A DNA stretch of 64,000 nt, taken from positions 1,295,001 to 1,359,000 of the forward strand of contig CANUEZ040000031.1 in NCBI GenBank assembly GCA_948099385.1. The letters run 5' to 3'. The position numbers were made by a program, and so were the translations under genes. Under the pieces are notes generated by a model, which was given only the letters and a program-made list of their open reading frames with translations, was not told the origin of the DNA and made no database searches. The DNA comes from Fasciola hepatica (taxonomy: Eukaryota > Platyhelminthes > Trematoda > Plagiorchiida > Fasciolidae). Below, piece after piece: positions 25,351 to 37,218 of the stretch; within the stretch, counting starts at the first letter, position 1; each line of letters starts with the position of its first letter.

Positions 25351-25628
25351 ATTCCGATCACGGAGCATATTGGGACAAATGCCAAAAAGGCTGCACAACT
25401 TTGCCTGTCGCGATACATGTACCTGATTTGTTCTCAGTATACAGATGTCAATGGGAAAGTATGAGAGAAGTGTATATATTGAAATGCGGTCGATTGTTTT
25501 GTAGAAATAAAGTGGTTACTCAGAAACGTTTTATGTTTGTTGCCTTAGAGGTTGACTATTATCAAATGTGGAAGCTTGCCGTGTTTGGACCAAAACAAAC
25601 TAGTTCAAAGCATGATGGGGTATGGTAA
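25351..25628 (+). CDS. Candidate exon, cysteine-containing, function unknown
   Basis: It follows an acceptor-like CATGTTTATAG (ending 25350) and stays open for about 92 codons to a stop at 25626-25628. The peptide has five cysteines and starts SDHGAYWDKCQKGC in this frame. No domain was recognised. It may belong with the neighbouring exon-like blocks at 24675 and 26036 on the same strand, but no consistent phase could be proved. Confidence 0.2.
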
Positions 25629-26035
25629 ATGATTCACTGCTCGATGCACAGAATAGTTACCTTCGCAAATTCTGGATGTTGTCTCGAAGCCTTAATGCAA
25701 CACGCAGAGCAAGTCGAGACTAAACATAAATCAGACCAAGATTGCTTCGCAAATTCTACGCCACTAATACCGAGTTAAAATATAAGTACTTGACGATCAC
25801 GTTTTTGACAGTGAGCCTAGGTCACTTTTCAGGGACAGCAATACATTGAATTGTCTTGAGTGAGTGTGACTCACAAACATGCCAAATGTCAGCAAGCGTA
25901 TTTCATAATGAAAACATGATCATAAAGATAAAACGTAAGTGTCTCGTTCGTGGAGGCATTGACGACCACGGAACAGTGTCAGCAATAGTGAAGTGGCAAA
26001 GAGTAGTCTAATGTCCAGCTCAAAATATGTAGACG

Positions 26036-26183
26036 ATGTTGACGATGAATTTTCCATCGAACTGGATTTTACGGGCAGTAGCCCTTTTTATAACAATTGA
26101 AACCATGTCCATCTGTCTGAACAAACCAGCACAACAGCCTCCATCTAGAGGATTTGGTATTTCCATTTGGTGCGCTGATCACG
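26036..26183 (+). CDS. Candidate first exon with signal-peptide-like start
   Basis: An ATG at 26036 (alternative ATG at 26045) opens a frame with a basic-hydrophobic start (NWILRAVALFITIETMSIC), like a secretory signal. It runs to a strong donor, ATCACG then GTAAGAA, with GT at 26184. The next exon was not identified. If real it would be a secreted or type I membrane protein; I cannot name it. Confidence 0.25.
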
Positions 26184-26477
26184 GTAAGAATTATTTCGTT
26201 TTGTATATTTTCCTGCCACGTCTGCCAACAACAGTTGCATCTTCTAAATTGCCATGAAAAACCGGGAGCGGACATCATGGACAAGCAGATTTTTGATTTT
26301 CATTTTATTAGCTGATAAGCCGAACACTGGTTTAGTAGAGTTATTTGTTTAGTCAAATCCAAAACCACTCTTTATTGTCCAAAAATGTATATTTCTTTCG
26401 GAATAAATTCACTGTTTTGTTTTTACAACAAAGACAATTGTCCCGCTTGAAAAAAATCCCAGTTTTTGAGATGGAGA

Positions 26478-26487
26478 GGGGGGGGGG
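26478..26487 (+). repeat. G10 homopolymer
   Basis: Ten consecutive G residues within a purine-rich stretch (GGAGAGGG context). It is a simple low-complexity tract with no evidence of function. Confidence 0.9.
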
Positions 26488-26784
26488 TCAGAGGTGCTAG
26501 ACACATTTAGTCGATACTTATTCTCGTTAAGTATGAACGGTCTGTAATACATATCTACCGTGGTACTGTCTAAACCCAGAGTTGAGTACCGACGAAACAT
26601 TTACTCGAACATCCTAACCTAGTGATGGATAGATAACATTTAACACAACTATACCATCACGTAACATAATTTTATTTTTAGCAAAACTCACTCTGCCCTA
26701 CTTTAAAGCAGTATATTTGCAATTCTCTGGAATAATTCATGCCCCGGGATCAAAGAAAATACACAATATTTATTGATGAACATG

Positions 26785-26920
26785 AACATGATGACGTTGA
26801 TGATGATGGTTTTATGGAGATGGCCACAGAAATGATGATCGTGAGGATGATAGCGGTGATCTATCAGTGATTTTGACGTCACTGTTTTTGATGTTGAAGA
26901 TGATAATGATGATGATATGC
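26785..26920 (+). repeat. Imperfect GAT/ATG trinucleotide-rich tract
   Basis: Two clusters of GATGATG-type units separated by about 50 bases of less regular sequence. On the minus strand the tract gives a Ser- and His-rich reading frame (26703-27053), which is best explained as translated repeat rather than a gene. Confidence 0.7.
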
Positions 26921-28614
26921 GAATAATGCTAGCGAAGTTTTGATTTTTGGGCGTAGTGGTTGATTGACACAATACATGAAATAAGCACGTGCAAAAAATG
27001 TTTGTCCATCTAAAGAGGAGTGTTGTGTTTAGTTTGACTGCAGCAAACTTCATTCAGATAATACAACGACAACAAAATAGCGACAAACACGAACCTCGAA
27101 TACGAATTTGGTTGATATGAGCAAAAAGGCACAATGGTACTGTGGTCAAACCGTTCTGACTTAACGCTAGCAGCTATATAGTACTGACTGACTGGTAATC
27201 GTTTTATAGAGTGTGGTTTGTGGTCAATTCCCCTTCTTGACATTTAAGATGATAACTAGAAAGACGGTTGGCATAATTTATAATTTTGTTCCAGAAAATA
27301 AGAAAAGATTTCCTAAGCGACAGTTTCTTTTTCCGCTCCTTAGGTGATGAAATGACCCCCGTCAGCCTTCGTTATTCAAGTGGACCTCGGCAACTCACAG
27401 GCCATCTTGCTTGTTAGTAGAGTGGCCGCAAACATACACTTATGATCTTTGTGGACTTGAGCTACATTTTGCTACTTTCTTTCTCTATAATCACAAATCA
27501 ATCGGCCCCGGTAAAGGAAGCTTGAAACTGAAAGCAAGGCAATAAATAAAATCTAAATGAACCGTAGAAGGAGAACTCCTGTCTTGAGGTTCAGCTTTCT
27601 TTAAATTTGAGATACGGATTTCATGGTATTCGATGAATAAAAAGGTACACACCGAATTATTCTTCCCTATTTTCTTAGTGAAGTCGAACTCTTTCAACCC
27701 ATCCAAGAATTTAGATAGATTTATTTCCATAGTGTTTCTGTCCAGTGAAGCTTGTTACTGCAATCTCTCATGTTGTAAAATAAGGAGTGCCAATGTGAAA
27801 ACCTAATGCAAAGAATGTACCATTCGGTTTCATCGATAGAGGAAAAAATGACTATGAAGCTTTCAGATGAAACTTTCACAAATAAGAGACTTTTAGAAGT
27901 TGTGTCGTATTTCATACTACTCAATTATATCTTCCAGATTTTGAATGGTTGATGCAAAATCGACTTTGGTTTAGATGGCGTAGCTGAAATGATATGCACG
28001 GAATGGAGTGTTCGATGTTCAACAATTTTTTGTGCAAAATGTCTTTCATTCCTCCCTGTAATAGTTAATCAGTGCTTTTTTTCCCACACGATTTTCGAGC
28101 ACTTCGACGGTTACTGCGTCAGACTGTTCGCACACAGGTTGTAAAGCATCTTACGTAACTATCTAGCACTCTGTGACGAGTTTGAGAATATTTTGCCGTT
28201 AATATTAGAGGCACTAGTGAGATTCGGGCCAGTGATGATACGAGAAAAGAATTCCCGGATGTGAATTGTGTTTTTTAAAAAGTGGAATTAAACTTTGTTG
28301 ACGTTTCCCTTCACAGATTATTCTGGAATTATTCCGGAAAACGTAATCTTCCATGATTTTGCCTATCCTATTTGAAGATCTCCCCGTTGACACCTTAATC
28401 AAAACCGCAGGTGCTTGACGCGCATTTGCCGATGGCATTTTTTGATATCATCCACTTATTAGATAGTTTTTGCCCACCATTCTACGAAATAACCAGACAG
28501 CCTCGACCAGAAAGCTTTTATATAACATGGATATGCATAGGTGTGAGTGAAAGGGGTGTACTGCGAAGCCAAAAAGACATGCTGATATATTAGAGATAAC
28601 CTGCCACCAGACCA
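26921..28614. other. Anonymous sequence, no supported gene
   Basis: Frames of 60-79 codons only. No repeat family, RNA gene or protein relic was recognised between the trinucleotide tract and the SINE-like relic that follows. Confidence 0.4.
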
Positions 28615-28765
28615 GAAAACGTGGGGAGGCGATGAGGTGAAGCAAGGATCCATACGACAGTGGATTACAGTCTTCCACCTAGGTAACCGGCGATGGAGAG
28701 AATGAGAACCTCGGACCTCAGAAGTGCTAATCAAACACTCATGATTACTTGACCACTTGACCACC
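28615..28765 (-). mobile_element. tRNA-like (SINE-type) relic
   Basis: On the minus strand an A-box match (TGGTCAAGTGG, 28753-28763) lies about 45 bases ahead of a B-box-like GGTTCTCATTC (28700-28710), the layout of a pol III tRNA-type promoter. The intervening sequence does not fold into a standard tRNA by eye, so a tRNA-derived SINE head or tRNA pseudogene is more likely than a working tRNA. The ribozyme segment of the other SINE copies was not recognised downstream. Confidence 0.4.
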
Positions 28766-29617
28766 ACCTATATTTTGTATTGATTGGAAACTCGGTAGGC
28801 ATTATCTAACGCCTAGGTGTTAGTTGAGTTCTGCTGACTCCCCCTTGATTGTTGTTTGCAGTACATTGATGAGCCTCACATACTTCACGGCGTCAGTTTA
28901 CCTCGAGTTTCCCATTACGGCTACTCACTGCAGCAGTAGTAGTCAAGTGTTAACACCAAATGTTTCTACCGATAAAAAACTGCGATCAAGAACAGCGCTA
29001 TCTTATATGTACAGTTTCAAAAGTGCATCATTTACAGACAAGTAATCGCACCCAACATCCCTGCAGGCGGCTTTCTAACATAATGAGTTCACCAATCAGC
29101 AAAGAGCTTTACTCCTTGATTCGTTTGTCAGCCGCTGGCAAAGTGCTCCCGAGTCGGACTGCACCTACTGTGTCATGTATGTATGTTTACTTGGTACATT
29201 AAAAGAAGTATTTCTTCATCCGAGTGCCATTCTATGGTACGCTTTTCATCAATAATCTGCATCGAATATAGGCCTACGTATTCACTTCAGTCTATTCAGT
29301 TTGGGAGTTTCACTGAATCAGATGGTTCGAAGAACCACCAAATAACAACTGATTTGTTATTATCAACTGCTTTCCTTAGACAATACCACAACGCTACCAG
29401 TGACAAGAAGACAGAGGAACTATAAATATCAGAACTAAGCAGAATATACGCGCGGCAAAAGTCGCGATTCGTAGTCATACCTACAGCTCTCTTGCTCTCA
29501 CTCAACAAATGAATAAATTGGATAACAACGTGGAAGCTCGGCTGAGCCTGCTTCGCCATGTTCACATGTATGTGGCTTGTTACAGTTTACACATGTGATT
29601 GAATGAACAATTCATAG

Positions 29618-29776
29618 CACTCCTGTGTATGGTTATTCCATCTGGTTCGATCTCCTATTCGATCAGGATTTTATAACCGGTCAACCTGATCGACATTGGA
29701 ATGAATTTGAACGACTTATTCACACCTATGGTCACCAAACAATAAAAATGAATGTGTGGATACGTGCCAGAATTCG
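29618..29776 (+). CDS. Candidate internal exon, function unknown
   Basis: Bounded by an acceptor-like TTCATAG (ending 29617) and a GTTAGT donor (GT at 29777), 159 bases open in a single frame. The peptide is charged and aromatic-rich (for example PDRHWNEFERLIHTYGHQ), as in a globular protein. No family was recognised. The frame continues past the donor to 29912, which weakens the exon interpretation slightly. Confidence 0.25.
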
Positions 29777-29912
29777 GTTAGTTTCGATGCCTGAATTTTA
29801 TTCACTAATAATAAGAAGGCGTCAAATGGATATATTTGAAATCACAGTCAATTATTCCCAGTGGAATTCATTATGGGTTCACATATTGCATGCGCGGTCA
29901 TTATTGCGTTGA

Positions 29913-32900
29913 GTTTCATATTTGCCATTCCTTATTTTTAATTTTGACTGAGAAATTCACCGATCTTCATAACCCACCAAATAATTACGATAACGAACAA
30001 ATGAACTACAGACCGGTTGCCGCTACACAATTCTTGGGTGTTTAGTGGTGAAAAATTGGCGGTCAGATACAGTCTGAACGGCGTCCAATAGAATGAAGGG
30101 GTAATTAGGGGTTTTTCCAGCTATACACCAACTACATTCTGCTTTGCCTATACATTTCCTGTTTTACTCTATAGTGTGTTCGATCCAGTCCTCCACTACC
30201 TCATAGTACCACCCAAGTCACCATACTGGCGGCCTTTATTTTGGCGTTGATTGTCTAACCGAGAAAAAATGCCGGAGATCGCGATTTTCTTTCTCGTGAA
30301 GAATAATTGGGTGGACTTTGGAGATTTGGTGCCACTGTATCACAGTATTATCTAGCGTGATCTCCATAGTCTCGTTAGGTTACTCCATCCAGAATGTCTG
30401 ATTGCCTCTTGGAGGTATCATGGTTGATTTTTTCGACTTGTTGTTGCCCGAGTTTTATTTGCCTTGTTCGCATACCATGTTTGTGAGAGGATGGTTATGT
30501 CATTTAGGTGTGCTTTGACGTCTAGAGATTAGCTCTTGTCCCCCTCGACTGGTTCACCGAATTTTAGAAAGCCAGTTACAACATGAACAATTTCATAAGT
30601 CATGCAGTGTAAACGCTTATTGCATTCCACGCGAGCTGTGCAATGTGATTTTGAGGCCCACTTAGGGCTATGTTCTTTGAAGTCCGTAGGCATCACTTGA
30701 TGAGTTTAATCTTTCACAACAATCTGTGCATGCGATCAAGCACAACGATTCATTCCTATGACAAGTCAGGCAAAAGCATGAAATCATGCTATAGGTAAAA
30801 TGATCATCACCAAATATCTAGTTAATTATTTGCTTGTATTTTCAGGGATGCCATTCTCAATGATGGGTTATCGTTACCTCTGGGAATTGGTTTACCTGGC
30901 GAAAAAAGGGTTTAGTCTTTGATCGTTGCCCGTCTCAAGGTGAGCTGGTGTCAATTTGTTCGAATATCGTTGAGTAATGGAGCATCAACAAGACAGCCAG
31001 ATATCATCATTTATAATGCTAAGGACCATGTGTCCTCATTCTGAAGGTCAACAGAATACTTATCAACAAACCACCGTTCGATTCAAACAATAAACTGTTC
31101 ATCAACGCAAGCTCCATTCTATCTAAGTCAGATTGCCGCGAAAGGCAGTATTACTTGAAAAGTTGCTCACATACGTGTTCAAAAAATACGGGTACTAAAA
31201 CCCTTTTATCCTGTAGCAAGTCGTTATAATAATAAACTGAATTTTTCACTTCCAATCAACAGAAGAAATTTTTCACGTTGGTTCACTTTCAAGTTAGTCA
31301 ACTTTCGGTGTGAAAACAGAACCACTGATTTTCTTCTCAGTATAATATATAACACCTGAACTGCAGAACGGTTGGGACTTTACCTCGTGAACTTGGGCAA
31401 TTACACTTATTACACGAGAGGATAAATGGCTTCCTCGAAGGGGAAAGGTAAACGGAGATTCCTTTTTAACTACCAGGAATTGATCTCAGAGGTTTGTTTG
31501 ACGACTGAAGTAGTAAATCACATTGGTTTGGAGAAATGTCATTTGAACCAGATTTCCTGATCAGTTCTAAATAAAAACCCAGTTGCTTTCTTAGTTTATC
31601 CTGAGTTCTTTATGATGAGTATCCAAATCTTACACGTTGGTTTCAGAAACCAGTTACTTAATTTGGGCGAATATTCAAGATTATTTTTGAAACCTTGTAA
31701 ACACGCCTCATTCAAACATTCAGCTCATCCAATCTCGATATGTATCTCTCACTAAAATACTTATTGCAAATACAGCACATGAATTTGAACTCTGCATTTT
31801 GTCTCGTCACCTGAACTGGACATATTTTTAGGAAACTGATGTTAGAGGGCGGCTGTAAAGATCTCATTCATCACGTCCAATATCAAAGTAGATTGTATTA
31901 TTACATACGACTATTGCGGTGAAAAAGCAACACATTGCCCGTTGCATTCATTGATATTCCTAAGTTTCAAAATGTCTGTACTCAAAGGCTTTATGCAATT
32001 CGACTTCCCATTGCAGATGAAGCGGCGAATGATACTTTTTCGATCATATTCATATTTGGTTCTGCTGTCGTGTAAACATAAGTGTGCTTTGAGAAAAATC
32101 GATCTACACTTGGCAGCTAGTCCAAATGCAGGAGTGGAAAAAGAACTCTTACGTGTAAATCATTACCAACAAGTTCCATGAAACTCCCTTCAGTTTTTGA
32201 GAATTCAGGCCGTGCTAGCAGCGGCACATTTTGCGCACACATTATTGCCTTAGGGAACGGAATAAAATGCAGAATATGTGAAGGCGAGCTAGTCTCATTT
32301 TAGGAGATAGACGTAAAACGCGTAAGCGGAGCTGAAAATATTCCGGAAGTGTTTCCTCCTATGCTTCAGGGAATGGTTCAGTCAGATACACAGATATTCC
32401 ATGGTGAAGTATTTTCCCATCCTTTTTTAGTAGGCCTATTCAAACAGCTACAGAACAATAGCACAGAGGCAAATCGATCGATCAACGGAAAGCTAAGCAG
32501 GGCTGCTTCGAACCTTAAACCATATGATGAAAGCTTATAAATTGCGTCGATAGGGATCTCTAAATAATTGGCAAGATCCGCTCCCGCTAGCAGCTCCGTT
32601 GTAAAACAATTAGGTATTACTGATAAACCGATTGGGAATGAGTAACAAAGCATAGAAAGCACTTAGAAAACTTCAACGTCAATCTTGATCAAACTGATAA
32701 ATCAAAGAAATGGGGTATTATCTTAAACAGTGTTGGAATCTTGGGTTTTGAAAAAATAGATGGGCAAAATATGGAATCTTCGGTGCGTAAAAACATTTGT
32801 TTTCTTGAGGAGAAGTTCCAGGGAATATTTTGTCATGTGGCCGTTGAGTGACTTCTTTCGTTCAGCAGTGAATCCAACTATTTTGAGTCCTTGGTGATAA

Positions 32901-32925
32901 ATATAAGACTTCACTACCTGAAACA
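29913..32925. other. Anonymous sequence, no supported gene
   Basis: This is the left flank of the BEL/Pao insertion. It contains overlapping frames at 32349-32540 (+) and 32378-32662 (-) without recognisable motifs or good splice borders. Confidence 0.35.
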
Positions 32926-32930
32926 CCTGG
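32926..32930. repeat. BEL/Pao target-site duplication, left copy
   Basis: CCTGG immediately before the left LTR, repeated exactly at 39614-39618 after the right LTR. A 4-6 bp duplication is typical of integrase-mediated insertion of BEL/Pao elements and shows that the two LTRs belong to one insertion. Confidence 0.85.
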
Positions 32931-33307
32931 TGTTACGAACGTTTGAGCAATGCGTAGCCAAATTCGCAACGGATCCCGAAATCAGAAGACGATTATCCGT
33001 GATATTCTACGATACTAGATTATTACAATAAACAATGACATAAACAATATACAAACCTCAATAATACGATCACAAGGACTCAACAACGAGACACCGAATA
33101 GCAGCGTGTGAGCAGACAGCACGTGCGTCACGCGGGTCCTGAACAAGGATGTACCAAAGTAGCGCTCTGGGCGCGAACAAACAACAATTGGTCCAGAAAA
33201 ACAACCAGTTCGTAAAGACAAGTCAACAGTGTAGGCAAATGAGTGATGTTGGGAAAAACACTGAATCGCGAGGGAAATAGGGGGATTTTCCACGACAGGC
33301 TGTTACA
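32931..33307 (-). repeat. 3' LTR of BEL/Pao element
   Basis: 377 bases, beginning TGTTACG and ending TGTTACA on the plus strand. It is the downstream LTR because the coding strand is minus. Ten substitutions and no indels separate it from the other LTR by hand alignment. LTRs carry the promoter and polyadenylation signals; I did not identify a certain TATA box or AATAAA. Confidence 0.95.
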
Positions 33308-33325
33308 CCGCCCACCAAAATCCTC
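33308..33325 (-). promoter_or_regulatory. Polypurine-tract-like plus-strand primer
   Basis: Directly inside the 3' LTR, the minus strand reads GGTGGGCGG preceded by GGATTTT. This G-rich purine run is where second-strand synthesis would be primed. The position is right, although the tract is interrupted by T and C. Confidence 0.55.
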
Positions 33326-33577
33326 CTGGATCCTTAGCAGAGTCAAAGGTTCGGTATAAAGGTACTGATTCTTCCTACCTGCCTAGGCCCTGCTGTCAGT
33401 GCACGCGTCTAATGCTCGTCGTCAACGTTCTACTACTGGTCGCACCTAATCCATTGGCTACATAGACGTGAGGCTAGTCTACATCTTCCACAAGACCAAA
33501 TGACCGATGGCGGGCGTGAATGGTCACATAGACGTTGTCCTCGTAAGGGGCCGTCCGGTCCTGGATGTACGTGCTTG

Positions 33578-33615
33578 AGTGTGTGTGTGTGTGTGTGTGA
33601 GTGCGTGTGTGTGTG
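33578..33615. repeat. (GT)n microsatellite
   Basis: About 38 bases of GT units interrupted by GAGTGC, within the 3' non-coding region of the retrotransposon. The opposite strand reads as a Thr-His run, which is not a protein. Confidence 0.9.
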
Positions 33616-33940
33616 CCGGGGTTACAATGAAATCACAGGTATGACTACACATCAAAGGAGGACTTTCTGCAATGTCAACAAAAGACCGCTTAGCAAGAAA
33701 ACGAGTAAAATGTAGCATGTATGTGTGACCTGAGCTCCGCTACTTCCACGTATGCAAGGGGCATTCGGTAGCGTCAACAAAAAGCAAAACAACGAACACT
33801 GTCACATGTTTGATGGGTTTACGGGATGTAGAGTGCGCCGTGCATGCGTGTATGTGTCGGGATGTACAATGGAATCGCATTCATCACCACGTATCGGAAA
33901 GAACCTTCTGTAATGTCAACGAAAAGACCGCGAGCACCTT
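33601..33940. repeat. Two diverged tandem repeat units, 240-base period
   Basis: The segment starting at 33601 and the one at 33841 align at an offset of 240 bases without gaps in places. Both have a GT-rich start, CGGG, TACAATG.AATC, then CTTTCTGCAATGTCAAC or CTTCTGTAATGTCAAC followed by AAAAGACCGC. Similarity is roughly 65-75% by eye, so the duplication is older than the LTR divergence suggests or evolves fast. Confidence 0.6.
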
Positions 33941-34046
33941 AACGTGTTTGACGGAGACCGTGTGGTATATATGGTGTTTCTTTATCCACCTCGATTACTG
34001 GTGTGAAAAAGGTTTACTAGGCCTCAGGGTTATCAGCTCCTCCGTC

Positions 34047-35924
34047 TTAGCTCTCGAGTAGGTTAATACTGCGTATGTCATGAATGAGCACTCCGTTAGC
34101 TGTCTTCAACTTCACCGTTCTTATCATTCCGTCAGTGCTTTTGATGGTTCCCGTAACTACTCCCAAAGACCAAGCGCTGAAATTTGCGCGTTCGTCGGCG
34201 ATCATAACCACGTCCCCAACTTTGAATGGTCTTGTTTTGGCCAGCCACTTCTGTCGAGTCTGCAAAGCCGGTAGGTACTCCCGTAGCCATCGCCTCCAGA
34301 GGACCTTGACCAGATAGTTCGCTTGCTTCCACCCGTGGAGGTAGCTCCCACGAAGGTTTACCGGCCCTTGGAAACCCTCGTTCGACCTTAGCGTCAATAA
34401 GTCGTTTGGGGTGAGCGCCAGGTGGGTGGGGTCGCCGTTCAATACTGGAACCAGGGGGCGGTTGTTCAGGATTCGCTCTACCTCAGTCATGACGGTGTTC
34501 AGCGTCTCGTCGTCGGGCGGATGCGGCTCCATGATTGACAGCAATATCCGTCTGGCGGACCGGATCATGCGTTCCCATATGCCGCCTCGGTGACTGTCCT
34601 GCGGGGGATTGAAATGCCATCGTATGCCGTAGGCCACGGTTCGATTCTGCAGTTCGTCCCTGTTTATGTTCTTGTGCCAACGCTGCAATTCCCGATGAGC
34701 GCCCACAAAGTTCGATCCATTATCTGAGTATATATCGGCCGGTACGCCTCTTCGGTTGATAAATCTTTGCAAGGCCCGTAGAAACGAATCGGTCGTCATC
34801 GAATGTGCGACTTCTAGGTGTACCGCACGTGATTTCATGCACGTCATGATACATCCGTATCGCTTTTCTAATCTTTTCCCGCACTTGATCCACAAGGGCC
34901 CGAAATAGTCCAACCCGGTGTCACTGAACGGCCACCAGCCCGTAGTCACCCTGCATTCTGGTAGTGGGGCCATGAGTTGTTTGCCTGCTGTGGCATTGCG
35001 TCTCCTGCATTGCACACACCGTCGGATTACGCGTTTTACAGTCTCTCGTCCTCTTAACAACCAAAGACGCTTTCGGATGACGCTCGTCACGTGACTTTCC
35101 CCGGCATGTCCCTCCATGGCGTGGACGTGTTGAATCATTAGCTCTACTACAGGTTGTCCCGCAGGCAGCAGTATAGGATACTTTGTGTCGAAGTTCAGGT
35201 GGGCGTTGGTCAGCCTACCATCCACCCGCAGCAGTCCGTTGATGAGTTTGGGGTTTAAACGCTTCAGCTCGTCTCTTGGAGATGGCATGTCTTCATCGGT
35301 CGGCCTCACATCTTCCGCCCTCTTGAGTTCTCGGGCGAAAGCCTCGCGTTGTATCATTCTGAAAATATCGTATTCTGCCGCTTGTAGCTCATCGGGACCT
35401 ATCGGGCAGACCCGTATCCGACCCAAGGGCCGTAGCGCTTTCATGACTAGTAAATTTCTCTTGAACCTGGTTAACCAAACTAGCGAACGAAGCGTCTTCA
35501 TCCAGGAAGAAAACCTGACCAGTCGCGATAGACTGGACGACGCTTCGACGACGTTGGTTGCTATCACTACGCCTTTGATCTCCAGTTCCAATTCCGTAGG
35601 GGGTTTTAATTCGAACACGGGCCAGTCCTGTTTGGGCAATTGCAGGAAGTTTGGCCCTCTCGTCCACGTGTCTAGTTGCCTGAAGTTGTTCGCACCTCGG
35701 GAGCACAGGTCGGCCGGATTATCGCCAGACCTGACATGACTCCACTGGTGCGTGGCTGATTCATCGTGAATAATCGTGAGCCGGTTAGCAACGAAAGTAC
35801 TAAACCGGCTCCGGACGTTGTTAATGTAGTAAAGTACTATCGTTGAATCCGTCCAGAAGCTCACCGACCAAATGTAGAGATCGAAACATCTCTTCACAGC
35901 TTGCACCACCCTGACTGCCAACAC
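34047..35924 (-). pseudogene. BEL/Pao pol: RNase H C-terminal half, integrase, DUF5641-like end
   Basis: An open frame of 625 codons. It starts inside RNase H (TDSTIVLYYINN, catalytic Asp at residue 26, and DNPAD near 68-72). A linker is followed by the integrase zinc finger (H268, H273, C303, C306) and the catalytic core with the expected triad D339 (GLDYFG), D401 (YSDNGSNF) and E451 (GGIWERM). The last 70 residues (FKVGDVVMIADE onward) match the DUF5641-like C-terminus of BEL/Pao integrases. The integrase would splice the DNA copy into a new site in the nucleus. The listed start is only where this frame opens; the true protein would be a product of the Gag-Pol polyprotein. The integrase itself looks intact. 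Confidence 0.92.
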
Positions 35925-37021
35925 GGCTGCGCTGAGTTAAAGATTGAGACCGACTTCAGTGGAGCAACGCGGGCTTTGGCGAACAGGATCCTCGTGGTAT
36001 ATTGTCCATCTCCTGCGCACCATCGTCCGTACACCACAGCTCCATAACCGACTTCGGATGCATCGGAAAAGGCATGTAGTTCTCCAGTCCGTGTCGTATG
36101 GCCAGGAGTCAAACATCGTGGGATTCTTACGTCCCCTAATTTCTTCAAGGTGTTAAAAAATTCTTCCCAGTCCAGCCGGTCAACTCGGTCCAGTGACTGG
36201 TCCCAATCAACTTTCTTACGGCACAGCCGCTGCAGCAAGATCTTCCCGGGTAGCAGCCATGGTGAGACGAAACCGAGCGGGTCGAACAAACTTGAGACGG
36301 CAGATAGTATGCCACGACGAGTTATTGGCAGCTCGGGAACGTTTAGTTCGAAAACAAAATCGTCCGTTTCCGCGTCCCATTGTATCCCTAAAGTGCGCTC
36401 GATAGGAAGTGGAGAGCCGTCCAAATCTCTTACCCTTTCGGCCTTTTCGTGATACGGGATGACCTTCAGCACTTCTGAAGCGTTCGACATCCATTTAGTT
36501 AGATGGAAGCCGCCCTCTTCCAGCAATCTCGTCAGACCCCTGAACTGCTCTAGAGCTGATTCCACATCATCGAATGACCCAAGGTAGTCGTCGACGTAGA
36601 AGTTCCTGTTGACGCTTTCTACCACCGTCCGATGTACTAGATCGCCATGTTTGTTCGCTGATTCTCGGAGGGCGTAGTTGGCACAAAATGGTGACGATAT
36701 GGCTCCGAAGGGGTGGACGGTCATCCTATAATTCACCACTGCGTTGTCCCGGTCGCTCCCTTCCCGCCACAGGAAACGCAAAGCATCTCGTTCTCCTACC
36801 GGAATCTTCACCTGATGGAACATTTCCCTAATGTCAGCAGACAAAGCCACTTTACCCACTCTGAAACGGCACAAAACATCGATCAGTGGAGTGGTCCAGT
36901 CAGGCCCTTGTAGTAGGCGATCGTTTAACGACTTGCCCTGGAACTTGGCCGCACAGTCGAAAACCACCCGCAGTTTATTGGATTTCTTAGGGTTGATAAC
37001 CGGATGGTGAGGCAGATACCA
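35894..37021 (-). pseudogene. BEL/Pao pol: reverse transcriptase and RNase H N-terminal part
   Basis: Reading from the ATG at 36967, the peptide shows SADIREMF (catalytic Asp 45), PFGAISSPFCANYAL, the YVDD active site at residues 124-127 and GGFHLTKWMSN at 152-162. The connection domain has LFDPLGFVSPW, and RNase H begins at 297 with HAFSDASEVGYGA. The frame is open upstream to 37021 (WYLPHHP motif), so the ATG is not a real start. The frame is lost near 35935, just after ARVAPLKSVSI, where the conserved PRLEL motif is missing and the last 15 residues are out of frame. The remainder continues in the overlapping frame at 34047-35924. Likely a small deletion; slippage is less likely because motif residues are gone. 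Confidence 0.9.
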
Positions 37022-37218
37022 GATACCCCTTCTGCTGTCGGCACCTTTTCAACGTAACCGAGGGCTTCGTTTCGCTTCATCAAATCCGAGTATCGTTCCC
37101 ACAGATTCTGGTCTCGAATGAAGCGTTCTTTCAGTCGTAGTAATCGTTGGAGAACATAATTTCTGTTGTCAGTCCACGGGTCGTCCGGTGTGCGCCATGG
37201 GAGGGGAACCTCGAACTG
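37022..37218 (-). pseudogene. BEL/Pao pol linker, frameshifted segment
   Basis: Between the protease frame and the reverse-transcriptase frame, about 195 bases are open in a third frame giving the BEL/Pao pre-RT linker (motifs LPWRTPDDPW, RLLRLKERF, YSDLMKRNEALGYVEK). The upstream break lies at a run of five A residues on the minus strand (37219-37223), consistent with a one-base loss. The downstream break is near 37014-37027, where a 7-base unit is tandemly duplicated, although that duplication alone does not explain the frame change. Two such breaks point to decay rather than programmed frameshifting. Confidence 0.8.

Larger units (their letters stand above)
33317..34046 (-). other. Non-coding 3' region of BEL/Pao element
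   Basis: About 730 bases between the integrase stop and the polypurine tract, with no long frame. It is unusual in containing a GT microsatellite and a pair of diverged 240-base-spaced repeats (see separate entries), suggesting expansion by slippage or unequal copying during reverse transcription. Confidence 0.7.

Noticed and set aside
26703..27053. 116-codon minus frame with Ser and His runs
   Set aside because: The runs come from the GAT/ATG trinucleotide tract, and no domain or splice structure is present.
28615..28765. A functional tRNA gene on the minus strand
   Set aside because: A and B boxes are present, but I could not fold an acceptor stem or a proper anticodon loop by eye.
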